48,935 bases of DNA from NCBI GenBank assembly GCA_003450735.1, contig DMEZ01000069.1, positions 101,100 through 150,034 on the forward strand, read 5' to 3'. Every line of letters starts with the position of its first letter. The stretch's first letter is position 1. Source of the DNA: Elusimicrobiota bacterium (lineage in GTDB: Bacteria; Elusimicrobiota; Elusimicrobia; UBA1565). This document shows, in pieces, positions 9,527 through 17,384 of the stretch. The notes under the pieces were generated by a model. That model did no database searches and was not told where the DNA came from. It saw only the letters and a list, made by a program, of their open reading frames with translations. The position numbers were made by a program, and so were the translations under genes.

Positions 9527-10710
9527 CAGTCGAGAGGGTTGTCCAAGCCGGTCAAGTCCTTGATGTACTGGCGCAGGAGCTTCCAGTCCACGGGCTTATG
9601 CAGGAGCCGGACGTAGGGGTCGGTCTTGGGGACGATCTTGCGCGCCTCGGCGGGCGGCATGCCCGTGACGAAGATGACCGGCAGGTTCTTGCGGATGAAG
9701 GAGGAGGCTCGCAGCTTCTTGAGGGCGTCCACGCCGGTGCCGAATCCGGGCATCTCGATGTCGGAGACGATGAGAGCCAGGCGCATGCCTTCCGCCTGGA
9801 TGACCGACTGGGCCGCGTCCTCGGCGCAGGTCACGCGGTAGCCCGCCCCCTCGAGCTTCTGGACCATCATGTCGCGGATGAGCTGGTCGTCATCGACGAC
9901 GAGGATATAGGTGCGCCCCGGCGGAGGCTTGGCGGGGCCTCCGGCGGGGGTCTGCCCGGCGGCGGGAGGGGTCGTGGCGGCCTGGGCTTGGCCCGGCAGG
10001 GAGACCGTCCCCGGCGGAGAAGGCGCGGGCTTGGGCGGCGGCGCGGCCTGGGCGGGCGGCACGGCGCCGGGGGGATTGGTCCCGGGCGCCCGGCCCGGGA
10101 TGGGCTGGGGCGGGGCCGTCCGATTCTGCGGGAACGGCGTCGGGCCGGAGACCCCCGGCATGGACGGCTGGCCCGGCGGTCGGGCCCCCGGCTGGCCCGG
10201 CGGCACGGCGCCGGGGGGATTGGTCCCGGGCGCCCGGCCCGGGATGGGCTGGGGCGGGGCCGTCCGATTCTGCGGGAACGGCGTCGGGCCGGAGACCCCC
10301 GGCATGGACGGCTGGCCGGGCGGGCGGGCCCCCGGCTGGCCGGGCTGGGCGGGCGGCCGCGCCGGCATGCTCCCGGGCGGGATGGTCGCAGGCCCCTGCG
10401 GATACGGAGCCTGTCCGGCCGCGCCCGGCTGGCCGGGCGGCCGGACCGGCATGCTCCCGGGAGGGATGGTCGCAGGCCCCTGCAGGCCCGGCATGGACGG
10501 CTGGCCGGGCTGGGGCGGCCGCGCCGGCATGCCCCCGGGAGGGATGGTCGCGGGGCCCTGCCCTGCCGGCGCCGCGTAGGCGAAGCGGAGGGCCTGGTCC
10601 ACCTCCGCCTCCGGGATGCCCTGTTTGAGCAGCTGCGCCTTCAAGGCCGCCGCGGGATAGCGGGCCTTGTACTGGTTGATGTAGGCGACGAGCTGCTGTA
10701 GGTTCGCCAT
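9526..10710 (-). CDS. Receiver protein with N-terminal helical domain and Pro/Gly-rich repeat linker
   Basis: Three parts are visible in 394 residues. Residues 1-47 form a small helical domain (MANLQQLVAYINQYKARYP...EAEVDQALRFAY). Residues 48-265 are a low-complexity linker of Pro, Gly, Gln and Ala with repeated PGQPSMPG and GPATIPPG(S/G)MPxRPP units. Residues 268-390 are a complete receiver: YILVVDDDQL, IVSDIEMPGFG, VIFVTGMPP and LLHKPVD carry the acidic triad, phospho-Asp, Thr and Lys. The linker would let the receiver act at a distance from the N-terminal binding domain. First gene of the receiver operon, with a good promoter at 10774-10802. The linker holds a 144-bp tandem duplication and so probably varies in length between strains. 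Confidence 0.88.
   Translation of the reverse strand: MANLQQLVAYINQYKARYPAAALKAQLLKQGIPEAEVDQALRFAYAAPAGQGPATIPPGGMPARPPQPGQPSMPGLQGPATIPPGSMPVRPPGQPGAAGQAPYPQGPATIPPGSMPARPPAQPGQPGARPPGQPSMPGVSGPTPFPQNRTAPPQPIPGRAPGTNPPGAVPPGQPGARPPGQPSMPGVSGPTPFPQNRTAPPQPIPGRAPGTNPPGAVPPAQAAPPPKPAPSPPGTVSLPGQAQAATTPPAAGQTPAGGPAKPPPGRTYILVVDDDQLIRDMMVQKLEGAGYRVTCAEDAAQSVIQAEGMRLALIVSDIEMPGFGTGVDALKKLRASSFIRKNLPVIFVTGMPPAEARKIVPKTDPYVRLLHKPVDWKLLRQYIKDLTGLDNPLD
10061..10348. repeat. 144-bp tandem duplication in the Pro/Gly linker
   Basis: Two adjacent copies of a 144-bp unit (about 10061-10204 and 10205-10348) are almost identical at DNA level and encode the same 48 residues twice, including GPTPFPQNRTAPPQPIPGRA. 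The unit is a multiple of three, so the receiver frame is kept. The near-identity of the copies points to recent duplication or gene conversion. Confidence 0.9.
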
Positions 10711-10773
10711 CAGAAAACGGGAACGGCCCTCCCCCGGTCCGCAAGGATGGGCCCTCGGCGTGAGGCTCGATTG

Positions 10774-10802
10774 AGTTTAAGCCCAGTTCCCGGCAGAATC
10801 AA
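10774..10802 (-). promoter_or_regulatory. Sigma70-type promoter for the receiver operon
   Basis: On the minus strand TTGATT (10802-10797) and TAAACT (10779-10774) are 17 bp apart. Transcription would start near 10767, giving a leader of about 57 nt before the ATG at 10710. An 11-bp palindrome, CTTGTTACAAG (10810-10820), lies just upstream, next to the thiolase stop, and could be an operator. Confidence 0.6.
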
Positions 10803-10822
10803 GCACATACTTGTTACAAGCC

Positions 10823-12031
10823 TCAGGGGACCTCGAAGAGGGTCGAGACCCCCTGACCCACGCCCACGCAGAGGCTGGCCAAGCCGAGGCCTCCGCCCCG
10901 CCGGCCGAGCTCGTGCACGAGCGTGGTCGCGATGCGGGCCCCGCTGCAGCCGAGCGGGTGCCCCAGCGCGATGCCCCCGCCGCGCACGTTGAGCTTGTCG
11001 AGCGGGATGCCCAGCTCTCGCGCGCAGGCGATGGCCTGCACGGCGAAGGCCTCGTTGATCTCGTAAAGGCCGACTCCGTCGGCCTTTACGCCCAGGCGGG
11101 AGAACAGCTTGCGCGTCGAGGCCACGGGCCCCAAGCCCATCAGGCGGGGATCCACCCCGGCGCTGGCCGAACCCAGCCAGAAGGCGATGGGCTTGAGCCC
11201 CAGCTTTTCGGCCCGGCCGGCTTCCATGAGCAGCAGAGCGGCCGCCCCGTCGTTCAGCGTCGAGCTGTTGCCGGCCGTGACGCTCCCGCCTTCCCGGAAA
11301 GCCGGCTTGAGCTTGGCCAACGCCTCGAGGCTCGCGTCCGGACGAGGGGGCTCGTCCTGGTCCACGAGGGCCTCCGGGGCCTTGGCCTTGGCCGGCTGGA
11401 CCCGGACGGGGACGATCTCCGCGGCGAAATCCGCCCGCGCCGCGACGGCGAGCTGGTGGCTGCGCAGGGCGAAGGCGTCCTGCTCGGCGCGCGGGACGCC
11501 CAACTTACCTGCGATGTTCTCGGCGGTCTCGCCCATGTTCTCGAGCGGGAAGCGCTCCTTGAGCTTCGGGTTGGGGAAGCGCCAGCCGAGCGCGCTGTCG
11601 TAGGCGGTCTGGTTGCCGTAGGGAAAGCCGCTCTCCGGCTTGGCCAGCACCCACGGGGCCCGGCTCATGCTCTCGACCCCGCCGGCCACGAACACCTCGC
11701 CTTCGCCCGCGACGATGGCGCGGGCCGCGAGGTTGACGGCCTCCAGGCCCGAGGCGCAGAGCCGGTTGACGGTGACGCCCGGCACCGAATCCGGCCAGCC
11801 GGCCAGGAGGGCCGCCATCCGGGCGATGTTGCGGTTGTCCTCGCCCGCCCCGTTGGCGCAGCCGAGGATGACGTCGTCCACCGCCGCCGGCTCGACCTGG
11901 GGGACCCGGGCGAGCACGGCCTTGAGGACCTGCGCCGCGAGGTCGTCGGGACGCACGCGCGCGAGGGCGCCGCCGTACTTGCCCGCGGGGGTGCGGATGG
12001 CCGCGACGACCGCCGCCTTGCGCCGGCTCAT
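10823..12031 (-). CDS. Acetyl-CoA acetyltransferase / 3-ketoacyl-CoA thiolase
   Basis: This 402-residue protein has normal thiolase length. The nucleophile Cys is in VNRLCASGLEAV (about residue 91). The NEAFA motif is in LYEINEAFAVQAI, the catalytic His in GGGIALGHPLGCSGAR and the second Cys near the end in ASLCVGVGQG. It would condense or cleave acyl-CoAs (two acetyl-CoA to acetoacetyl-CoA, or the last step of beta-oxidation). The CANGAGEDNRNIARMAAL segment is seen in both FadA- and PcaF-type enzymes, so the exact substrate cannot be fixed. Its ATG overlaps the stop of the response regulator upstream (ATGA, 12028-12031), so the two are translated together. A second, different thiolase lies at 14444-15778. 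Confidence 0.92.
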   Translation of the reverse strand: MSRRKAAVVAAIRTPAGKYGGALARVRPDDLAAQVLKAVLARVPQVEPAAVDDVILGCANGAGEDNRNIARMAALLAGWPDSVPGVTVNRLCASGLEAVNLAARAIVAGEGEVFVAGGVESMSRAPWVLAKPESGFPYGNQTAYDSALGWRFPNPKLKERFPLENMGETAENIAGKLGVPRAEQDAFALRSHQLAVAARADFAAEIVPVRVQPAKAKAPEALVDQDEPPRPDASLEALAKLKPAFREGGSVTAGNSSTLNDGAAALLLMEAGRAEKLGLKPIAFWLGSASAGVDPRLMGLGPVASTRKLFSRLGVKADGVGLYEINEAFAVQAIACARELGIPLDKLNVRGGGIALGHPLGCSGARIATTLVHELGRRGGGLGLASLCVGVGQGVSTLFEVP

Positions 12032-12429
12032 AGGACCTCCGGGCCGGCTTCGAGCGCGTCTTCGACCGCGAGGGCCAACTCCCGCAGGTTGAGCGGCTTG
12101 CGCAGGATGGGCGTGTCCTGGCGGAACTCCACGAGACGGGCCTGCCGCTCGGCGGGCTGGCCGGTGATGAAGATGATGGGGATGCCGCGCGTCTTATCCG
12201 ACGTCCTGAGCAGGGCGTGGGCGGTCCCGCCGCTCAGGCCCGGCATCTCCAGGTCGGAGATGATGAGGTCGGGCATCAGCTGCGGCGTGATATGGTAGAG
12301 CTGGGCTCCGTCCGATACGATCGTCACCTCGTAGCCGCGCTCGGTGAGGAAGTCCTTGAGCAGCGACAGGCACTCGGGGTCGTCGTCCGCCACCAGGATG
12401 CGCTTGGGGTTGATCTTGGGTTTGGGCAC
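12028..12429 (-). CDS. Stand-alone response regulator receiver
   Basis: This 133-residue protein is a single receiver after a short basic N-terminus (MPKPKINPKR). RILVADDDPECL gives the acidic residues, LIISDLEMPGLSG the phospho-acceptor Asp, IIFITGQPAE the Thr and ILRKPLNLREL the Lys. The TG(Q/M)P segment after the Thr is shared with the receiver at 9526-10710, which suggests the two are related. It sits between the GNAT gene (10 bp away) and the thiolase (4-bp overlap), apparently in one transcript from the promoter at 13026-13053. No output domain. How it relates to the thiolase is unknown. Confidence 0.92.
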   Translation of the reverse strand: MPKPKINPKRILVADDDPECLSLLKDFLTERGYEVTIVSDGAQLYHITPQLMPDLIISDLEMPGLSGGTAHALLRTSDKTRGIPIIFITGQPAERQARLVEFRQDTPILRKPLNLRELALAVEDALEAGPEVL

Positions 12430-12438
12430 GGTCGGCTC

Positions 12439-13014
12439 CTATTTCTTCCAGTCGGTCTTCAAAAGTCCCCAGCACTCGTGGTCGATCCAGCGGCCGTTGA
12501 TCTTCCAGTCGTCGCGCAGGCGGCCTTCGTAGCGGAAGCCGAGCTTGCGCAGGACGCGGCGGCCGGCCCGGTTGGTCGGGTCGATGCGCGAGAAGACCCG
12601 GTGCAAACCCAGCTTCCGGAAGGCGTGCTCCACGAGGATGCGCGCCCCCTCCGTGGCGTAGCCCCGGCTGCGGCGATCGGCGCGGACCCAGACTCCCAGG
12701 CGGCCGCGGGCGCGCTCGGCCGGGGCGAGGGAGCCCAGCGAGACCACGCCGACCAAGACCCCCGTCCGGGCCTCCACCAGGCCCCAGACGGAGGACTCGC
12801 CGCGGGAATCCTCCTCGTCCACGCGCCGGAGGAAGGCGGCTTCGTCCGCCGCGGCGGCGGCCCCGGGCACCCAGGCGAGCCAGCGCTTGAGCGCCTCCCG
12901 GGAAGACTCGACGGCCTCGAAGAGGGGCTCGGCGTCCTCGGCCCGGAGGGGCCGCAAGCGGACCCGCTTGCCGGGCAGTTCCTTCGACGCAACCGGTTCT
13001 TCCCGCTCGGGCAT
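12439..13014 (-). CDS. GNAT-family N-acetyltransferase (RimJ/RimL-like)
   Basis: The protein (191 residues from the chosen start) has the RimJ/RimL pattern: VRLRPLRAEDAEPLFEAV at the N-terminus, the acetyl-CoA-binding region with RRSRGYATEGARILVEHAF, and HRVFSRIDPTNRAGRRVLRKLGF followed by YEGRLRD. Such enzymes acetylate protein N-termini, amino groups or small molecules; the substrate is not evident. A TTG at 13053 would add 13 residues, but that TTG is the first half of a -35 box and the intervening DNA holds the -10. The ATG at 13014, 11 nt after the -10, is therefore preferred. First gene of the GNAT/receiver/thiolase operon. Confidence 0.88.
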   Translation of the reverse strand: MPEREEPVASKELPGKRVRLRPLRAEDAEPLFEAVESSREALKRWLAWVPGAAAAADEAAFLRRVDEEDSRGESSVWGLVEARTGVLVGVVSLGSLAPAERARGRLGVWVRADRRSRGYATEGARILVEHAFRKLGLHRVFSRIDPTNRAGRRVLRKLGFRYEGRLRDDWKINGRWIDHECWGLLKTDWKK

Positions 13015-13025
13015 GGTGTTTACCG

Positions 13026-13053
13026 ATTCTACGATTTTCAGACGGGGATTCAA
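13026..13053 (-). promoter_or_regulatory. Promoter for GNAT/receiver/thiolase operon, near-leaderless
   Basis: On the minus strand TTGAAT (13053-13048) and TAGAAT (13031-13026) are separated by 16 bp. The ATG lies only 11 nt beyond the -10, so the 5' leader would be about 5 nt and too short for a Shine-Dalgarno site. Confidence 0.6.
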
Positions 13054-13062
13054 ACCTCGCCC

Positions 13063-13085
13063 GTATGCGCGCGTACGCGCGCGCG
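13063..13085. other. Alternating purine-pyrimidine tract with 16-bp palindrome
   Basis: 23 consecutive bases alternate purine and pyrimidine, mostly CG/GC, and contain the perfect palindrome GCGCGCGTACGCGCGC (13067-13082). It lies between the glycosyltransferase stop and the GNAT promoter. Such tracts can adopt Z-DNA or a cruciform. No T-run follows on either strand, so it is not a standard terminator. Confidence 0.6.
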
Positions 13086-13087
13086 AG

Positions 13088-14395
13088 TCAGAGCAGGCCG
13101 AGCGCGGAGGAGAGCACCTTTTCGGCGGAGCGTCCGAAGTCCATGCCCCGGGCGGCCTGCGCGGCCAAGGCGCCCATGCGCTCGAGCCGGGCGGGGTCCC
13201 CCAGCAGTTCCTGGAGGGCCCGGGCGAGCTCGGCCTCGGGCCGGCCGGAGGCGTAGGAGACCACGCGTCCGTAGCTTTCCGCCAGCGCCTCCCGGACGCC
13301 GTAATGGTCGCTGGCCAGCACCGGCAGCCCCGCCTTCATGGCCTCGACCACGCTCAGGCCGTAGCTTTCGTGTATGGAGGGCGAGACGAAGAGGTCGGCC
13401 AGCCGGAAGTACGCCTTCTTGCGCTCGGGGCCGAGGTAGCCCGGGAACACGACGCGGGTCCTGCGCAGGCGGCCGGCCAGGGCGCGCACCTTTCCGGCGT
13501 AGGAGGCGCCCCGCATGAACGCGGGCTCGCCGCACACGAACAAACACAGGTCGGCGTCGAGGCTCTGCTCGACCAGGCGCAGGGCCCGGAGCAGGAGGTC
13601 GATGCCTTTCTCGGGGGAGATGCGGCTCAGGGTCATGAGCACGCGGGTGTCCGGACCGATGCGGTGCAGCGCCCTCAGCCGGCCGGCCTCCGTCTCCGCC
13701 CCGCCCTCGGAGAGCCCCCCCTCGTCCCACACCCCCCAGGGCACCACCTCGATGCGCTCCTCGAGCTTCGGCTCGCCGTAGCAGCGCAGGAGGTTCTCCT
13801 TCATCCCGCGCGAAGGCACCACCAGGCTCCCGGAGAAGCGCACGGCGTCCTTCTGCTTGCGGAAGACGAGCTTCAGGATCTCCGGCAGAAGCCCCCCGAG
13901 GCCCAGGCGCTCCCAGCGGTCGTAGGCCCGCGTGAGCTTCTCCGGAGGAACGATCCTCCCGAGATAGAGGCGGTTGAAGAAGTCCACCACGTCCACATGC
14001 CAGAGCGTGGTCTGCCGGTAGCCCAGCCGGGCCAGCGCCCCCATGTCCGGAGCTTCGGCCACGTCGTTGACCACCACGGCGGTCGAGGCGGGCGGCAGTT
14101 CCTCGACCCTTTCGCTCAGGAAGGCGGTCGTGCCCCGCTCGAACTCGCGGCAGAAGCGCCCGTAGGCCCACTCGGACATCCGCACGAGGTCGGGCTCTTT
14201 CTCCCCCGCGACGCGGCGGTACTCCACCCCCGGCGCCGGGGCCTCGGGGCCCGAGCCCAGCGCGATGAGGCGCACTCCTCCCGACGCGCGGGCCCAGTGC
14301 CTCAGCAGCTGCAAACCCACCATCGCTCCCCCTCCCAGGGGGGTGCGGTCCATGGGATAGCCGAGGTGGCTGCCGACGAAAACGAGGTTCTTCAA
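13088..14395 (-). CDS. Glycosyltransferase, family 4-like (GT-B)
   Basis: From the TTG at 14395 the protein has 435 residues and begins KNLVFVGSHLGYPMDRT, a normal GT-B N-terminus with GGGAMVGLQLL as the acceptor-side Gly-rich loop. The C-terminal half has the GT4 donor-binding signature: RVLMTLSRISPEKGIDLLL, VVFPGYLGPERKKAYFRLADLFVSPSIHESYGLS and VVEAMKAGLPVLASDHYGVREAL (E-x7-E motif). It would move a sugar from a nucleotide-sugar onto a lipid, glycan or protein, probably for the envelope. The TTG start is chosen by homology; a GTG at 14413 is possible. It is divergent from the thiolase at 14444 across only 48 bp, so their promoters overlap. A frame that continues antisense through the thiolase is not the real gene. 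Confidence 0.88.
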   Translation of the reverse strand: MKNLVFVGSHLGYPMDRTPLGGGAMVGLQLLRHWARASGGVRLIALGSGPEAPAPGVEYRRVAGEKEPDLVRMSEWAYGRFCREFERGTTAFLSERVEELPPASTAVVVNDVAEAPDMGALARLGYRQTTLWHVDVVDFFNRLYLGRIVPPEKLTRAYDRWERLGLGGLLPEILKLVFRKQKDAVRFSGSLVVPSRGMKENLLRCYGEPKLEERIEVVPWGVWDEGGLSEGGAETEAGRLRALHRIGPDTRVLMTLSRISPEKGIDLLLRALRLVEQSLDADLCLFVCGEPAFMRGASYAGKVRALAGRLRRTRVVFPGYLGPERKKAYFRLADLFVSPSIHESYGLSVVEAMKAGLPVLASDHYGVREALAESYGRVVSYASGRPEAELARALQELLGDPARLERMGALAAQAARGMDFGRSAEKVLSSALGLL

Positions 14396-14443
14396 GCAGT
14401 GGAATGATAACACATTGTAGAATCCAGGCAGGCGGGAGGATCC

Positions 14444-15778
14444 ATGCACGCTGAAAGCCGGAGGATCGTCGTCTGCGGGGGCGCGCGCACGCCCATCGGG
14501 CACATCGCGCGCTCGCTCTCGGAGCATAAGGCGGCCGACCTGATGGTCCATGCCGTCAACGCCGCCCTCGAGCGGACCGGGCTGCCCCAAGGCGAAGTCG
14601 ACGGCCTGGTCTGCGGCTGGGTGGGGCAGGACTCGGACGCCCCCAACCTGGCCCGCGTGGCCCTCCTGCGCTGCGGCCTGCCCGAACGTTCCCAGGCCGT
14701 GACGGTGCAGAACAACTGCGTCTCCTCCTTGGAGGCCGTCGCCGAGGCGGCTCGGCGCATCCTGACCGGCGAGGGCGAGGCGTACGTCGCGGGCGGGGTC
14801 GAGAGCATGTCGCGCCTGCCCTACTCCCTCATGGGCCCGCGCTCGGCCAAGGAGCTGCGCTCGCTCGAGACGGTCAAGGCGCGCTGGGCCGAGCTCGCCC
14901 ACTGCGCCGGGGTCTCGCTCGTGGACTCCATGGAGCGGGGCCTCGTGGACCCGGTCGAGAACATCAACATGGCCGCCACCGCCGAGGTCTGCGCGCAGCT
15001 CTTCGGCGTGTCCCGCGAGGCGCAGGACGCCTACGCCTGCGAGAGCCTCCGGCGCTGCCTGGAGGCCTGGAAGCGGGGCTTCTACGCGGCCCACGTGGCC
15101 CCCCTGCCCCAGCTCGAGAAGGACGAGTACCCCTTCCTGCGCGAGGACCTGGCGGCCCGCCCCGAGAAGTTCGCCAAGGCCCCGGCCCTCTTCGACAACT
15201 CGGCCTACGGACTGAAGGACTTCTACCGCGACTTCGGGCGCCACATGCCCGGACGAACGTACGCGGAGGGGATGCGCGGCACGGTGACCTTGTTCAACTC
15301 CTGCGCCCGCTCCGACGGGGCGGCGGCCCTGGTCGTGGCGGACTTCGAGCGGGCCAAGGCCCTGCGCCTGCCCCTCCTGGCGGAGATCAAGGCCTGGGAG
15401 TTCTACGGCAACAACCCGGCGCAGATGGGCATCGCCCCCGCCCTGGCCGCGGCCTCCGCCCTGCAGAAGGCCGGCCTGCGCTTCGAGGCCCTCGACCGCA
15501 TCGAGCTGCACGAGCCTTTCGCGGCCACCGTCCTCTCCATCTTCGCCGTCGGGAAGGAGCGCTTCGGGCACGACTGGCAGGCCCAGCACGAGGCCCGCGC
15601 GCTCAATCCCAACGGCGGCTCCATCGCCCTGGGCCACCCGCTCGGCGCGACCGGGGCGAGGCTGGTCCTCAACCTGCTCGGCGCCCTGGCGGACGACCCG
15701 AAGGCCCGCCTCGGGATGGCGGCCGCCTGCGCGGGCGGCGGGATGGGCGGCGCGATGGTCTTCGAACGGCTGGCCTAG
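14444..15778 (+). CDS. Thiolase family protein (FadI-like acetyl-CoA C-acyltransferase)
   Basis: The protein has 444 residues, close to FadI-type thiolases and longer than the one at 10823-12031 because of a larger loop domain (about residues 125-260). The nucleophile Cys is in VQNNCVSSLEAV (about residue 90). LHEPFAATVL replaces NEAFA, a His variant also typical of FadI. NPNGGSIALGHPLGATGAR carries the catalytic His and AAACAGGGMGGAM the second Cys. A strong Shine-Dalgarno, GGGAGGA (14433-14439), precedes the ATG. Expected reaction: thiolytic cleavage of 3-ketoacyl-CoA or its reverse. No other beta-oxidation gene is adjacent, so the physiological pathway is open. It converges on the SEC-C gene with 4 bp between stop codons. 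Confidence 0.92.
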   Translation: MHAESRRIVVCGGARTPIGHIARSLSEHKAADLMVHAVNAALERTGLPQGEVDGLVCGWVGQDSDAPNLARVALLRCGLPERSQAVTVQNNCVSSLEAVAEAARRILTGEGEAYVAGGVESMSRLPYSLMGPRSAKELRSLETVKARWAELAHCAGVSLVDSMERGLVDPVENINMAATAEVCAQLFGVSREAQDAYACESLRRCLEAWKRGFYAAHVAPLPQLEKDEYPFLREDLAARPEKFAKAPALFDNSAYGLKDFYRDFGRHMPGRTYAEGMRGTVTLFNSCARSDGAAALVVADFERAKALRLPLLAEIKAWEFYGNNPAQMGIAPALAAASALQKAGLRFEALDRIELHEPFAATVLSIFAVGKERFGHDWQAQHEARALNPNGGSIALGHPLGATGARLVLNLLGALADDPKARLGMAAACAGGGMGGAMVFERLA

Positions 15779-15782
15779 TCTT

Positions 15783-17384
15783 CTATGCCGCCTCTTTGGC
15801 GAGGCAGCACTTCTTGTACTTCTTCCCGCTCCCGCATGGGCAAGGGTCGTTGCGGCCGATCTTGGGCCCCGTCCGGACATGGGGCGCCAAACGCGCCCTG
15901 ACTTCCTCCCACCGCCGTTCCTCCGCGTCTTCCAGGGCGTCGGCCTCGGCGGTCTTGCCCGATTCCCTAAGCAGCGGGATCAGGCGTTCCACGGCTCCGT
16001 CTCTGTCGTAGTCATCCTCGGCCATTTCCAAGCCCTTCCGGAATCGGCCCTCTGCGGACGCAAAGTCCTTGAGGGCGTAATAAGCATCGCCGGCCTTTAT
16101 CTGGACCCACACATCATCCGGATAACGGTTCAGGTTCTCTTGGACCTGAGCGCGCGCGTCGCCTTCCCGGCCGGCCTCTGCCAGGATAAGGGCCCGGTCG
16201 GCCAAGAGGTTCTCCGGCTCCGCGATTTCGGACCAAGCCTTGGCTAGGACTTCGCCTTCGTCGGTCAGGCCTTCCTCGGCGAGTCTGGAAGGCAGGTCGA
16301 GGATCCAGTCCATGATGTCTCCGCGGCCAATGGCAATGTCGAAAGTCCGGAACGCGCTCAACCGGTCCGAGTCCCGCTTTTCGATCGCCGCATGGAGTTC
16401 CATGGCCAGGGCATAGTACCGCCGAAGCACTTCCCTGGCGTCGGCGTCTTCCTCTTCGTCCGTGCCCAGGAAATCCCTGATCTTCCGTGCCATGGCGGCG
16501 TCAGGGCCGAGGGCCTCCAGGGCTCCTTTGCGGGACAGCGGAGGGCCGCCTTCGGAGTCATCATCGTCCTCGTGCCGGGGGTTCATGGCTTGCGCCCATG
16601 CCTGCCCTTCGGAGAGCCGCTCCCTCTCCCATCGTTCGCGCCGGCAGGCCATCTCCTTTGCCGAATAGAAATCCAGCCAGTCCTTCTGGTACCAATAGAG
16701 ATCCTTGCCCTTGCTGAAAGCGCGGCGAACGTCGTCTGCGTCATAGTGCCCTTCCGTGACCCCGGCTTCCACCAGCTTCAGAATGGAGTCCTTATATTCC
16801 TTGCGTCCCATGTCCAGGAGCACATGACCCGCCCATGTCCGAGCCTCGTCGTCATCCTCCTCGTCTTCCATGATCTTCGCGATGCGAGCGAATATCTCCT
16901 TTTCGTACTCGGGGTGGCGCAAGGTCACGGCCGCCATGCCTCCCATGGCGCGCTCGCGGATGCGCCAATCCCACATGGGGTCTTCCGCAATCTCCTTGAG
17001 GCCGGCCAAGGCGCATGGGCCCAGCGCGCCGAAAATGGACGGAAGCGGTTCGCCGACCCAATCGTGGTCCGTCTCAGTCGCGTGGAAGAGCGCCTCCGTC
17101 AGCGGCTTGACCGCCTCCTCCCCGCCGATGGATCCCAATAAGAAACAGGCATGGACGACGGCCCACCACCCGGAGTCGGTGTGGGTCCAGTTCGCACGAT
17201 CCTGTACGATAGTTTCCAGCGCCGGGATCATGCGCCTGCCGCGAGAGATCACTTCTCGCGCAAATTCCATGGGAAGCCGGTCGCTTTCGGAGAACATGAG
17301 GCGGACCAGCTCCTCATCGGACAGCTCCGAATACGCAGGGCTCGGGGGCGTGGGATTCATCGATTCCGGCTCTGAGCCAGTCAT
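15783..17384 (-). CDS. HEAT/TPR-like protein with C-terminal SEC-C zinc motif
   Basis: The protein has 533 residues. The C-terminus has the SEC-C motif, GRNDPCPCGSGKKYKKCC, the zinc ligands found at the end of SecA and in many uncharacterised proteins. Before it lies a TPR-like helical region (about residues 370-500: AKAWSEIAEPENLLADRALIL, DAYYALKDFASAEGRFRKGL). The N-terminal half has HEAT-like helices (VKPLTEALFHATE, ALAGLKEIAEDP). An acidic stretch (HEDDDDSEGG) divides them. The ATG at 17384 overlaps the stop of the gene upstream (ATGA), and the open frame further upstream is antisense noise. Last gene of the four-gene operon 20227-15783. Molecular role unknown; a binding or scaffold protein is the best reading. 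Confidence 0.85.
   Translation of the reverse strand: MTGSEPESMNPTPPSPAYSELSDEELVRLMFSESDRLPMEFAREVISRGRRMIPALETIVQDRANWTHTDSGWWAVVHACFLLGSIGGEEAVKPLTEALFHATETDHDWVGEPLPSIFGALGPCALAGLKEIAEDPMWDWRIRERAMGGMAAVTLRHPEYEKEIFARIAKIMEDEEDDDEARTWAGHVLLDMGRKEYKDSILKLVEAGVTEGHYDADDVRRAFSKGKDLYWYQKDWLDFYSAKEMACRRERWERERLSEGQAWAQAMNPRHEDDDDSEGGPPLSRKGALEALGPDAAMARKIRDFLGTDEEEDADAREVLRRYYALAMELHAAIEKRDSDRLSAFRTFDIAIGRGDIMDWILDLPSRLAEEGLTDEGEVLAKAWSEIAEPENLLADRALILAEAGREGDARAQVQENLNRYPDDVWVQIKAGDAYYALKDFASAEGRFRKGLEMAEDDYDRDGAVERLIPLLRESGKTAEADALEDAEERRWEEVRARLAPHVRTGPKIGRNDPCPCGSGKKYKKCCLAKEAA

Noticed and set aside
14396..15880. Upstream extension of the glycosyltransferase frame to 15880
   Set aside because: This part is antisense to the FadI-like thiolase, which has all motifs and a strong Shine-Dalgarno. 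The GT-B N-terminus begins at 14395.
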